NCBI RefSeq assembly: GCF_041428715.1
Contig: NZ_CP155572.1
DNA length: 64,000 bases
Source of the DNA: Sporomusa malonica
GTDB taxonomy: Bacteria > Bacillota > Negativicutes > Sporomusales > Sporomusaceae
Strand: one strand, 5' to 3'
A program made the position numbers and the translations under genes. The notes below the pieces were generated by a model, which worked only from the letters and a program-made list of their open reading frames with translations, had not been told where the DNA came from and ran no database searches. Positions 16,510 to 24,209 of the stretch are shown here, piece by piece (within the stretch, counting starts at the first letter, position 1; every line of letters starts with the position of its first letter).

Positions 16510-18738
16510 CTAACCGCATTTACTAAATCCGCAGTGCCGGCAAATAACGCAACCACCTTCATGCTCTACCGTCTTACCACATTCGGGACAAGCATTAATT
16601 GCTGCCATAAACATAGTATTGGGTTCAACCTTATCACCATTTTGGAGTTTCATCACTTTTTCTATAACCTTGCCAATTGCATCAGGACAGGACAATACCT
16701 TCAAGTCTTGTTGTCTGATTGTCGAATGACACCTTATTCCCTTTAACTGATCAATAATAGAATGTGCGTCCATTCCAGATCTCAAAGCAATTGAGACTAA
16801 CCTTGCCGTCGCCTCAGATTGGGAAGGGCAGCCACCGGCACGACCAGTATTGGTGAAAACCTCACAAATACCATGTTGATCATAATTAACAGTAATAAAT
16901 ATAGTGCCACAGCCTATCTTAACTTTTTCCGTAAAGCCGGTAGTAATATCAGGTCTGGATCTTGGAGCAAAAAAGCCTTGTTTAGTTTCCGCCGCCGTGC
17001 TTTCCTGTGGCAGTGTTTCTTTGCCTTTAACTTTACCGATATTAAGCACCTGCAAATCCCTGCTGCCGTCCCGGTAGATTGTTACACCCTTGCACCCTGT
17101 CTCATACGCTAAGTTAAATACATCCTTAACGTCTTCCCGCGTAGCCTTACTACTGAGATTAACCGTCTTAGAGACAGCATTGTCGGTGTATCTTTGAAAT
17201 GCAGCCTGCATTTTCACATGCCATTCTGAGGAAATGTCATGTGCGGTAACAAAAACATCCTGAATTGATACCGGAATATCAGCCAAACCCTTTATCGTCC
17301 CTTTGTTGGCAATCGTCCTCATTAATGGTTCAGTATAAAATCCACCGGTTATAGCCACTTGTTTAAAAAATGGGTTTGTCTCCATTAATTCGTCATTATC
17401 CATAACATTCCTAATGTAGGCTAAAGCAAATAACGGCTCAATTCCGCTGGAGACACCTGCTAATATACTTAACGTACCAGTTGGTGCAATTGTCGTTGTG
17501 GTTGCATTTCGTACCCTAATCCCCTGCTGTTGATAGGTACTTTTTTCAAAATGAGGGAATACGCCCTTTAGTTCTGCCAGTTCCATTGACGTTTTTCTTG
17601 CTTGCTCCCGAATAAAGCACATCACCTGTTCCGCAAGTGCCAGTGCCGCCTCTGAGTTATACGGGATATTCAACCGGAAAAGCAGGTCTGCCCAACCCAT
17701 TACACCTAGCCCAATTTTTCTGGTGCTTTTTGTCATTTGATCAATCTGGGGCAGGGGATATTTATTCACATCAATGACATTGTCCAAGAAATGAATGGCT
17801 TTTTTTACAACAGTGCCAATTCGATCAAAGTCGATAACAGGCTCGGCTCCCGTATTTGTTATCATCAGGCTTAAATTTATCGAGCCAAGATTGCAGGATT
17901 CATAAGGAAGCAGCGGCTGTTCACCACAGGGGTTGGTGCTTTCAAACGCTCCCAGTTCAGGGGTTACATTTCCCTGATTAAGCCTGTCTAAAAATATAAT
18001 TCCCGGCTCGCCATTACTCCAGGCCATGTCTACAATTACATCAAATACTTCTCTTGCGTTTAATTGCCTGATTGCGGTCTGATGATGAGGGTCTATTAAA
18101 TCATATTCCTTATTGCCTTCTACCGCTTTCATAAATTCTTCTGTAATGCCAACACTTATATTAAAATTTGTAATATCGGCGTTATCTTTTTTAGAAGTAA
18201 TGAAATCCATTATATCAGGATGATCGACCCTGAGAATGCCCATATTGGCTCCTCTTCTCGTTCCACCCTGCTTTACCGCTTCAGTAGCCGCATTAAAAAC
18301 CTTCATAAAACTAATCGGACCGCTGGCAACACCACCTGTGGAATTTACAGCAGCACCTTTAGGCCTTAATCTGGAAAAACTGAAGCCTGTTCCACCGCCG
18401 CTTTTGTGAATCATGGCGGCATTTTTTAGTGTTTCAAATATACCTTCCATTGTGTCTTCTATCGGTAGTACAAAACAAGCACTTAATTGCCCTAACGGCC
18501 TGCCTGCATTCATGAGTGTTGGTGAGTTTGGCAGGAACTCAAGACTAGACATCATTTCATAAAATTCATTCTCAATAGCCTGCAGCTCAAAGGCTGAAAC
18601 ATACGGAGCATCTGCACTGGCAACAGCTTTAGCAACCCTGCGAAACATCCCGTCAGCATCTTCTAATAGCTGGCCATTTTCATCTTTTGACAAATACCGT
18701 TTTTCAAGAACCTTAACAGCATTATCTGATAAGTTCAT
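16510..18738 (-). CDS. nrdJ: Vitamin B12-dependent (class II) ribonucleotide reductase
   Basis: A 742-residue adenosylcobalamin-dependent reductase that makes deoxyribonucleotides with or without oxygen. Visible: the specificity and active-site region GGGTGFSFSRLRPKG, the segment NPCGEQPLLPYESCNLGSINL with the radical-site Cys and its partners, the C-terminal barrel segment ATTTIAPTGTLSILAGVSSGIEP (in parts), and a C-terminal zinc ribbon (CPECGK...CVICRHCG). A TSCPD-type domain lies before the ribbon. I chose the ATG at 18738 because GGGGG lies 7 nt upstream; the longer reading from 18780 would overlap an NrdR box. The gene is monocistronic, with its own promoter, two NrdR boxes and a terminator. 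Confidence 0.96.
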   Translation of the reverse strand: MNLSDNAVKVLEKRYLSKDENGQLLEDADGMFRRVAKAVASADAPYVSAFELQAIENEFYEMMSSLEFLPNSPTLMNAGRPLGQLSACFVLPIEDTMEGIFETLKNAAMIHKSGGGTGFSFSRLRPKGAAVNSTGGVASGPISFMKVFNAATEAVKQGGTRRGANMGILRVDHPDIMDFITSKKDNADITNFNISVGITEEFMKAVEGNKEYDLIDPHHQTAIRQLNAREVFDVIVDMAWSNGEPGIIFLDRLNQGNVTPELGAFESTNPCGEQPLLPYESCNLGSINLSLMITNTGAEPVIDFDRIGTVVKKAIHFLDNVIDVNKYPLPQIDQMTKSTRKIGLGVMGWADLLFRLNIPYNSEAALALAEQVMCFIREQARKTSMELAELKGVFPHFEKSTYQQQGIRVRNATTTTIAPTGTLSILAGVSSGIEPLFALAYIRNVMDNDELMETNPFFKQVAITGGFYTEPLMRTIANKGTIKGLADIPVSIQDVFVTAHDISSEWHVKMQAAFQRYTDNAVSKTVNLSSKATREDVKDVFNLAYETGCKGVTIYRDGSRDLQVLNIGKVKGKETLPQESTAAETKQGFFAPRSRPDITTGFTEKVKIGCGTIFITVNYDQHGICEVFTNTGRAGGCPSQSEATARLVSIALRSGMDAHSIIDQLKGIRCHSTIRQQDLKVLSCPDAIGKVIEKVMKLQNGDKVEPNTMFMAAINACPECGKTVEHEGGCVICRHCGFSKCG

Positions 18739-18757
18739 ATAATAACCCCCTGACACA

Positions 18758-18773
18758 ACACAATATTTAGTGT
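18758..18773. promoter_or_regulatory. NrdR box 1 (nrdJ operator)
   Basis: ACACAATATTTAGTGT matches the NrdR-box pattern (ACAC-AT-rich-GTGT) with near-perfect symmetry. It lies in the nrdJ leader, centred 32 bp from box 2, which is three helical turns and the usual NrdR spacing. The nrdR gene is not in the window. Confidence 0.8.
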
Positions 18774-18789
18774 TTAACAACCTGTTCTA

Positions 18790-18805
18790 ATACAATATAT
18801 TGTAT
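18790..18805. promoter_or_regulatory. NrdR box 2 overlapping the nrdJ -10
   Basis: ATACAATATATTGTAT is a perfect 16-bp palindrome with the NrdR core ACAATATATTGT. It covers the -10 element, so NrdR binding should block RNA polymerase. Confidence 0.8.
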
Positions 18806-18827
18806 CGATTATTCTTAAACGCGTCAA
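18799..18827 (-). promoter_or_regulatory. Sigma-A promoter of nrdJ
   Basis: TTGACG, 17 bp, TACAAT on the minus strand; ten of twelve consensus bases. The -10 is inside NrdR box 2. Confidence 0.8.
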
Positions 18828-18844
18828 GAAAAATATGGATTATA

Positions 18845-18935
18845 TAAAGAATACACAGCTTGCGCCGAGCCTCTGGCGAAAGCGGAAGCCGATATTGGTC
18901 TTATCTAGGCGAAAAGTTATACTTTCCAACAGGAC
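18845..18935 (+). repeat. Dispersed ~90-bp repeat R, copy 1 (diverged)
   Basis: Shares with three other intergenic copies (20594, 43749, 50441) the order TAAAGAAAACACGGC, TTGCGCCGAGCC, GGCGACAGCGGAAG, CCTTATC and GAAAGTTATACTTTC, ending AACAGGA. This copy has about fifteen differences and is the oldest-looking. It ends just before the metF terminator. Confidence 0.85.
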
Positions 18936-18938
18936 AAA

Positions 18939-18964
18939 ATGCTCCCGCCATATTGGCAGGAGCA
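18939..18964 (-). terminator. Terminator after metF
   Basis: ATGCTCCTGCCA / TGGCGGGAGCAT with a 2-nt loop (one wobble), followed on the minus strand by TTTTG. It lies 5 bp past the metF stop. Confidence 0.8.
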
Positions 18965-18969
18965 TAAGC

Positions 18970-20481
18970 TTACTCTTTATTGTTGTTGTAATCCCTGTCG
19001 TTAAAATAATTTAACCAGGAAGAAGTTCGATGCAAATCCCAATTGCAGGGCGGCATATACTTAGCCTTCATCCGTTCTTCTTTGCCGCGTCCCTTAAAGC
19101 CTTCATACATTGTTACGAAAATGCACTTTTGTTTGCCGGGATAGACCTCACACCACCCGTCGCGGCTACCACCACAGGCGCCATTGCGTTGTTGCTTGGG
19201 ACATTGGGACATCGGGCAGATAAAGCCAAGTTCATGCATAGCACAATCTCCGCAAAACCGGCATTCGTTAGTCATTGTCTTAGTGGTGTATTCGGCAAGA
19301 GTAAACGGCTGCTTCAGCCAAGACTTATCAATAAATTGGGCAATTGCTTTGTTTAATGGGTAAAGTGGAGCCTTATGGTCAAATGCCACCTCATGCACCA
19401 CGTCCATCAGCGACTGTTTCAGTGAAGAATTTGACGAACCCGTTTGGCTGCGGTTGACAGGCTGACAAGTATTAAGTCCAGTTGCAGACTCTTTTTCAAA
19501 GAAATAGAAGCCGCCATCCTGTGGATGGTCAAAATCGTCTGCTGCGATTTCCTGCCAGTTAACGCTTAGCTCCTCACCTTTTTCTATAATATATTGTACA
19601 TCGATGTAGCTAAGACCATGACCGCCGATATTTACGCCATTATATTTCAGCCCCTTAAGTACTGCATACAGCTTGGCGGCCCGTAGTAATTGCAGCTCTT
19701 TTTTATTGCTATAAGTCGATTCCTCCTCCAGTTTGGCCACCAGTGAGTCGGTAACCACACAGCCAGGAATCAGGTTCTTATTCATTAGTTTAGCCACAGG
19801 CAGAGACAAAACAAAGATATTTCCAATCAACGGTACGGTCAAGGTATGAGTGTCAACATATTTTCTTAGCTCATCAAACTTTCTGGCATCATAGCCCAAC
19901 TGAGTGATAATAAATTTTGCCCCGTTGGCGATTTTTTTATGTAGCTTATAGTATTGAGCCATTATCTCTGCTTCAGTGGATTTAAAAGGGGAAACAACGG
20001 CTCCGGCAAAAAACTTAGTGGCAGGCAGCTTAGTATAGGCGCCTTCATTCATTTTAGTTATCATCCGGAGAGCGTGAACCGCATCAAGATCAAACACCGG
20101 CTTGGCACTACCCGCATACCCAGCACCTGGATAATCGCCAGTCATAACCAGTAAATTTTGAATATCGGCTCTGTCCAGAGCATATAGCTCACTCTCCAAG
20201 GCATTCCTGTTTTTGTCTTTGCTGGTAAAATGGACAAGCGGGTCAATACCCAGTCGCTTAGCTTCAATAGCCATCGAATAGGCCAAAATAGCTGATTTTC
20301 CCCCTGGATTGTCAGTGACGGTTATGGCGTTTATTTTGGGGTCCTTAGCGGCCAGTTCAGCCATTTTTACAAAATGTTCCTGCGCCTTTTCCCGAGCTCC
20401 CCGCCCAGGCACCAATTCCCAGGTTACCGACAGTTGCGCCGGATCAGCCAATGCTTCACTAAAAGAACGTTTAGTCGTCAT
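18970..20481 (-). CDS. metF: Methylenetetrahydrofolate reductase fused to a MTHFR C-terminal Fe-S domain
   Basis: A 503-residue protein. Residues 1-310 are the MetF TIM barrel, which reduces methylene-H4folate to methyl-H4folate with a flavin (conserved pieces include SVTWELVPGRG, AITVTDNP, LLVMTGDYPG, ITQLGYDARKF and PLIGNIF). Residues about 385-490 are the Cys-rich MTHFR C-terminal (MetV-like) domain (CRFCGDCAMHELGFICPMSQCPK, CGGSRDGWCEV), a candidate [4Fe-4S] site. In acetogens MetV is usually a separate subunit that links MetF to other electron carriers; here both are one chain. A Ser/Gln-rich linker joins them. The product supplies methyl groups for methionine or the Wood-Ljungdahl pathway; no other pathway gene is in the window. 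Confidence 0.88.
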   Translation of the reverse strand: MTTKRSFSEALADPAQLSVTWELVPGRGAREKAQEHFVKMAELAAKDPKINAITVTDNPGGKSAILAYSMAIEAKRLGIDPLVHFTSKDKNRNALESELYALDRADIQNLLVMTGDYPGAGYAGSAKPVFDLDAVHALRMITKMNEGAYTKLPATKFFAGAVVSPFKSTEAEIMAQYYKLHKKIANGAKFIITQLGYDARKFDELRKYVDTHTLTVPLIGNIFVLSLPVAKLMNKNLIPGCVVTDSLVAKLEEESTYSNKKELQLLRAAKLYAVLKGLKYNGVNIGGHGLSYIDVQYIIEKGEELSVNWQEIAADDFDHPQDGGFYFFEKESATGLNTCQPVNRSQTGSSNSSLKQSLMDVVHEVAFDHKAPLYPLNKAIAQFIDKSWLKQPFTLAEYTTKTMTNECRFCGDCAMHELGFICPMSQCPKQQRNGACGGSRDGWCEVYPGKQKCIFVTMYEGFKGRGKEERMKAKYMPPCNWDLHRTSSWLNYFNDRDYNNNKE

Positions 20482-20553
20482 GATATTCTCACCCCTTGCC
20501 GCGTTTTATCTTGCATTCCTTCTAAGCTTTTTAGATTATTCTCATTAGTAGTA

Positions 20554-20582
20554 ATTTTATCTATAAATGCGTAAAAACACAA
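20554..20582 (-). promoter_or_regulatory. Possible promoter of metF
   Basis: TTGTGT, 17 bp, TAAAAT on the minus strand, giving a leader of about 65 nt. Both hexamers are imperfect, so this is tentative. Confidence 0.35.
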
Positions 20583-20593
20583 CCTCGCATCTA

Positions 20594-20683
20594 TAAAGTA
20601 AACACGGCTTGCGCCGAGCCTTTGGCGACAGCGGAAGTCGATGTTGCCCTTATCCAGAGAAAGTTATACTTTCTGTCAGGATA
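20594..20683 (+). repeat. Dispersed ~90-bp repeat R, copy 2
   Basis: Nearly identical to copies 3 and 4 from AACACGGCTTGCGCC through CCTTATCCAGA; differs at the 3' end (TTTCTGTCAGGATA) and lacks a few bases before GAAAGTTATACTTTC. It lies between the metF start and the terminator of the lipoprotein gene. Confidence 0.88.
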
Positions 20684-20689
20684 ACAAAA

Positions 20690-20718
20690 CCGCTTGCAGC
20701 AAGGTAAACTACAAGCGG
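20690..20718 (-). terminator. Terminator after the lipoprotein gene
   Basis: CCGCTTG / CAAGCGG around a 15-nt loop, followed on the minus strand by TTTTGTTAT. It abuts repeat R copy 2. Confidence 0.65.
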
Positions 20719-20761
20719 CTTGCTATGGCTTATTAAGAACACCGGGGCTTTCTACTAAGGT

Positions 20762-21694
20762 TTAGCGGATTTCTTCGGTTACTTTATTTCTATATTCCTG
20801 AACCTCATTGGTTAATCTGTATCCACTCTTCTTTAGCACAGCAAGATACCCAATCATGGCTTTTGAGAAACTGCCATGATTAACATCAAACATAGTTTCC
20901 AAATAAGTTTGCTTAGCCTCAGGTACCATTTGCTTGGTATCGTAACTAAATAACGGCGTATTATTTGCACCATATAGAGCAAAAGTCGCATAACGCTTCA
21001 ATAGTTGCCGCATATCTTCTATTTTCGCTGAATTATTATACTCCTTGATAAACCGTTCCTGCGTTGTTGCTCTTTTGAGGATTTCAGCCCAGCTTATCAT
21101 GAGTCCTGCATCCTTTATTGGAGTTTTATCTGATTCAATAGCCATGATATCAATAAATGCAGCAATGTCTCGCGTCACGGCATTTTGGTACTTCTTGTAG
21201 AAAGAATAGTCGATAACAGGAAAATACATTCCTTCGGCTGTTTCTACCTTATAACCACTATTTTGACTCTCTACCAATAGATCTTTTACATCCTTGTTTT
21301 CAATACTGCTGATAGAGTTAACTATTCCATTTTGATAGCTTTTCGCAATTATTTTTTGGACTGCTTCGTTATCGGCAAACTTGTCTTGCATTTTGGTCAG
21401 CTTTTCATGTTGAACTTTCTCAAGCCCAATAACCATAGTTGATGCATTGGCTTTAGATACAGCAGCAATATGATCATCATTAAACTTAATTATTTCCGGA
21501 ATAGTGACATCTTTTTTCTGCATTAGAGCATTGAAGTTATCCATAACAGCTTTTTCTTTGTCTGCTGCATTTTCAACTGCATGTTGCTTAGTAGGTTTTT
21601 GTATAGGACTAGCTTCCTTATTAGCACAGCCACTTACCGCTAAAACCAATACAATAATGAGGCTTATATTGATTATTTTTCTTACTAACTTCAC
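20762..21694 (-). CDS. Predicted lipoprotein of unknown function
   Basis: A 310-residue protein with a lipoprotein signal peptide: basic start (VKLVRK), a hydrophobic stretch ISLIIVLVLAV and the lipobox VSGC, so the mature chain begins at that Cys and is anchored outside the cytoplasmic membrane. The rest is mainly helical, rich in Lys, Asp and Glu, with no motif I recognise. I chose the GTG at 21694: AAGGAGG lies 8 nt upstream, while the ATG at 21712 overlaps that site. It stands alone between its terminator and a divergently read amidohydrolase gene, so context gives no role. Confidence 0.8.
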   Translation of the reverse strand: MKLVRKIINISLIIVLVLAVSGCANKEASPIQKPTKQHAVENAADKEKAVMDNFNALMQKKDVTIPEIIKFNDDHIAAVSKANASTMVIGLEKVQHEKLTKMQDKFADNEAVQKIIAKSYQNGIVNSISSIENKDVKDLLVESQNSGYKVETAEGMYFPVIDYSFYKKYQNAVTRDIAAFIDIMAIESDKTPIKDAGLMISWAEILKRATTQERFIKEYNNSAKIEDMRQLLKRYATFALYGANNTPLFSYDTKQMVPEAKQTYLETMFDVNHGSFSKAMIGYLAVLKKSGYRLTNEVQEYRNKVTEEIR

Positions 21695-21826
21695 TACTTG
21701 ATCCTCCTTCATTATGAAAGTATTTCTATATAGAGTTTAACGGCTTACTATCTTGAAAGTAACGAAAATAACGTTTACAATTTTTTCATCATCCATGATG
21801 GTAAAATTTGACCTAGTTAGCTATTC

Positions 21827-21852
21827 TTGACACAGAACCTTTATGGTATAAT
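21827..21852 (+). promoter_or_regulatory. Possible promoter of the amidohydrolase gene
   Basis: Perfect TTGACA and TATAAT hexamers, but only 14 bp apart, which is short for sigma-A. One of the two may be used with another partner. A 14-bp near-palindrome CATCATCCATGATG lies about 35 bp upstream (21787-21800). Confidence 0.35.
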
Positions 21853-21942
21853 ATTACAATTGATGTACTAGGGCTATTTATCACATACCGGTGCGGCAAT
21901 TTTCTTGAAAACAAGGCTATTTTCAGCATGGGAGGAAATGAC

Positions 21943-23106
21943 ATGATTGCATTAACAGGCGGAAAAATCTTAACCATGTGCGGTAAAAACCTCGATTACG
22001 GCACAATACTGGTTCGAAATAACAAAATATGGGCAGTCGGCAGAAATCCAGACATCCCGCCAGGCTGCCGGGTTATCGACGTAACCGGCAAGATCATAAC
22101 CCCTGGCCTCATTGATGCACACACACATTTAGGTGTTGAAAGCGAAGGTATGGGCTGGGCCGGTACTGATGTCAACGAACGCAGTGAACCTATCACCCCT
22201 GGCATGCATACACTTGATGCGATTAACCCGGCTGACCTGGGCCTTCTTGAAGCCTACCAAGGAGGAGTAACTACTGTTATGGTGGCTCCTGGCAGTGCTA
22301 ACCCCATTGGCGGACAATGTGTAATCCTCAAAACAGCGCCGAAACCCATCGTAGAGCAAATGCTGCTGCAACGATATGCCGGGCTCAAAATTGCTTTTGG
22401 TGAAAATCCTAAGCGCGTTTATGGGGCAGACCGCCAAAAGATGCCTGTCTCGCGCATGGCTACTGCTGCCTTAATCCGGGAGGCATTGTGGAAGGCCCGT
22501 CATCACTTGGCAAAACAAGATGATAAAGACTTTAACTATGACCTGGGGCTGGAAGCCATCGCCAAAGTCCTGCGCAAAGAGATGCCGCTCCGGGCACATG
22601 CCCATAGAGCAGACGACATTGTCTCAGCCATACGAATCGCCAGAGAATTTGATGTCGATCTCATTATTGAACATGGTACAGAGGCTTACCTTGTCGCCGA
22701 CATGCTGGCCGCCGAAAAAATCCCCGTAGTTTTAGGGCCAACATTATCGACCAGATCAAAACTGGAACTAAAAGATAAGACCATGGAAACGCCAGCCCTT
22801 TTATACCGGCATGGCGTACCTTTTGCCATGATGAGCGATCATCCGGTAACTCCCAGCTGCTTTCTGTCTGTGTATGCCGGCTTGGCTACCCGGTACGGCC
22901 TCCCAGTACATCAGGCTTTAAAAATGGTTACATGCGACGCCGCCAGAATTTTGGGCCTGGATGACCGCATTGGCAGCCTTGCTCCCGGTATGGACGCCGA
23001 TTTGGTCGTATGGAGTGAAGATCCGCTGATGCTTTCTGCTCGCCCAGAGATCGTCATGGTCGACGGCCGAATAGATTTTTTACAGGAAAAAGCACTTGCT
23101 GAATAG
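21943..23106 (+). CDS. Amidohydrolase (imidazolonepropionase-like)
   Basis: A 387-residue metal-dependent hydrolase of the amidohydrolase superfamily. The HxH metal motif (LIDAHTHLGVE, about 55-65), further metal ligands in RAHAHRADD and IIEHGTEAY, and the catalytic Asp in MMSDHPVTPS are visible, and the C-terminus has the usual LGLDDRIGSLAPGMDADLV. Relatives hydrolyse cyclic amides or dipeptides; the substrate here is unknown. I chose the ATG at 21943, which has GGGAGG 7-8 nt upstream; the ATG at 21928 overlaps this site. The MarR gene follows 51 bp later but has its own promoter. Confidence 0.88.
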   Translation: MIALTGGKILTMCGKNLDYGTILVRNNKIWAVGRNPDIPPGCRVIDVTGKIITPGLIDAHTHLGVESEGMGWAGTDVNERSEPITPGMHTLDAINPADLGLLEAYQGGVTTVMVAPGSANPIGGQCVILKTAPKPIVEQMLLQRYAGLKIAFGENPKRVYGADRQKMPVSRMATAALIREALWKARHHLAKQDDKDFNYDLGLEAIAKVLRKEMPLRAHAHRADDIVSAIRIAREFDVDLIIEHGTEAYLVADMLAAEKIPVVLGPTLSTRSKLELKDKTMETPALLYRHGVPFAMMSDHPVTPSCFLSVYAGLATRYGLPVHQALKMVTCDAARILGLDDRIGSLAPGMDADLVVWSEDPLMLSARPEIVMVDGRIDFLQEKALAE

Positions 23107-23109
23107 CTA

Positions 23110-23138
23110 TTGACTCCAACTGTTAATGCATTTACAAT
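23110..23138 (+). promoter_or_regulatory. Sigma-A promoter of the marR gene
   Basis: TTGACT, 17 bp, TACAAT. The predicted start of transcription falls near 23145, inside the second palindrome, leaving a leader of only about 13 nt. Confidence 0.7.
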
Positions 23139-23155
23139 ATTGCTAGTATGTTAAC
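23122..23155. promoter_or_regulatory. Paired palindromic operators at the marR promoter
   Basis: GTTAATGCATTTAC at 23122-23135 (overlaps the -10) and GCTAGTATGTTAAC at 23142-23155 (covers the start of transcription), centres 20 bp apart. Both resemble the perfect palindrome GTTAATATATTAAC found upstream of the neighbouring zinc-ribbon gene, so MarR probably controls both. Confidence 0.65.
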
Positions 23156-23157
23156 AA

Positions 23158-23637
23158 TTGAGCTTGGGGGGTCTGACAGAAATCACGCACAATGATATTT
23201 CGGACCGTTATTTTTCAATACGTACGCTGATTGAACTGACAGTATTCCAGGATAACTTAGATGATGTTTTGGAGATGCACTTTGCCCGGTATGGTTTGTC
23301 CAAGGCTAAGTTTAATGCTTTAATTCAGTTGTTCATGACAGGTGGCCAGGGGCTGACCCAGTCAGAATTAGGTAAAAAGCTACTGGTTTCCAGGGCGAAT
23401 ATTACCAGACTGATTGACCGCTTAGAAAAAGAAGACCTGGTGGTTCGTAAGGCTGACCCCGCCGATAAAAGGGTTTTTCAACTTTACCTTACAGACCGGG
23501 CCACTATGCTCATGAACGCTTTCGTTCCTATTCACAATCAATATGTGCATAAGCTCATGTCTACGCTTGACACGGATGAAAAAAAAATGCTTATCTCCTT
23601 GTTAGATAAGCTAAAAAAAGGATTAGAATCCGTTTAA
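23158..23637 (+). CDS. MarR family transcriptional regulator
   Basis: A 159-residue dimeric repressor-type protein. The winged helix-turn-helix is at about 60-125 (LTQSELGKKLLVSRANITRLIDRLEKEDLV, then the wing RKADPADKRVFQLYLT). The start is unusual: the only in-frame candidates near the N-terminus are TTG codons at 23158 and 23164, and GGGGGG at about 23165 lies after both. The predicted transcript start at about 23145 leaves almost no leader. Paired palindromes cover its promoter and that of the convergent zinc-ribbon gene whose stop is 10 bp away, pointing to autoregulation and a two-gene regulon. The ligand is unknown. Confidence 0.87.
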   Translation: MSLGGLTEITHNDISDRYFSIRTLIELTVFQDNLDDVLEMHFARYGLSKAKFNALIQLFMTGGQGLTQSELGKKLLVSRANITRLIDRLEKEDLVVRKADPADKRVFQLYLTDRATMLMNAFVPIHNQYVHKLMSTLDTDEKKMLISLLDKLKKGLESV

Positions 23638-23646
23638 TTTTCTCCT

Positions 23647-24048
23647 TCAATCTGCAATATCCATTTTACCCTGGGTATCTTCTCCCCAAATTTTAATCAA
23701 TACCTTGCCATTATCTCTAAAACCATGGGCAAGCTCACAATGTCTTAATGTTGCAAAGTTCCTTTCCATCTGTATCTTAGATAAGCTGAATTTATTCATA
23801 ATTTGCTCAGCAGTAACCGGGCCTTCTTCTTTAATGTAATTGTAGATGTTTTTTTGCAGTTCAGTCAGCCCGTCGGTTCCTTCCTGCCCCGCCATTTTAC
23901 GAGCCAATTTGGCACCATGCACAGCGGCAACGTCACAGGTACGAGGGGGCTCCAGCATTTCAAGATAACAATCCTCACAAAGCATCTGCCCCCGGTGCAG
24001 ACATTGCTCTCCCTCAGGGATTTCACTGTTACATTTAGTACAGATCAT
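23647..24048 (-). CDS. Zinc-ribbon / winged-helix protein of unknown function
   Basis: A 133-residue protein. The N-terminus has a LIM-like metal site (CTKCNSEIPEGEQCLHRGQ, CEDCYLEMLEPPRTCD), with at least six cysteines and a His. Residues about 65-125 look like a winged helix (LTELQKNIYNYIKEEGPVTAEQIMNKFSLSKIQMERNFATLRHCEL). It may bind DNA or RNA, or sense metal or redox state. I chose the ATG at 24048, which has GGAAGGA upstream. Its promoter carries two palindromes that match those at the marR promoter, so MarR probably represses it. I know of related anaerobe proteins but no assigned function. Confidence 0.78.
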   Translation of the reverse strand: MICTKCNSEIPEGEQCLHRGQMLCEDCYLEMLEPPRTCDVAAVHGAKLARKMAGQEGTDGLTELQKNIYNYIKEEGPVTAEQIMNKFSLSKIQMERNFATLRHCELAHGFRDNGKVLIKIWGEDTQGKMDIAD

Positions 24049-24138
24049 GATTATCCTTCCTTCCATTACCTATTATCTTTTGTAATTCCACACAGTTTGA
24101 TATAAATGTCCCTGGATTCAAAGCCACTATTGCAAAAC

Positions 24139-24174
24139 GTTAATATGCTAACAATAAAATGTTAATATATTAAC
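24139..24174. promoter_or_regulatory. Paired palindromic operators upstream of the zinc-ribbon gene
   Basis: GTTAATATGCTAAC at 24139-24152 and the perfect palindrome GTTAATATATTAAC at 24161-24174, centres 22 bp apart. One overlaps the -10, the other the start of transcription, the same arrangement as at the marR promoter. Confidence 0.7.
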
Positions 24175-24187
24175 GTTTTATTGTCAA
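24159..24187 (-). promoter_or_regulatory. Sigma-A promoter of the zinc-ribbon gene
   Basis: TTGACA, 17 bp, TAACAT on the minus strand; perfect -35, weaker -10 that overlaps an operator palindrome. Leader of about 105 nt. Confidence 0.65.
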
Positions 24188-24209
24188 TGTTTTTTTGGTG
24201 ATAGTACCA

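Noticed and set aside
18739..18970. Possible cobalamin riboswitch upstream of nrdJ
   Set aside because: The space is too short and no B12-box-like sequence is present; the region is explained by NrdR boxes and repeat R.
21827..21852. Strong promoter for the amidohydrolase
   Set aside because: Both hexamers are perfect but 14 bp apart, so I kept it only as a low-confidence feature rather than a finding.
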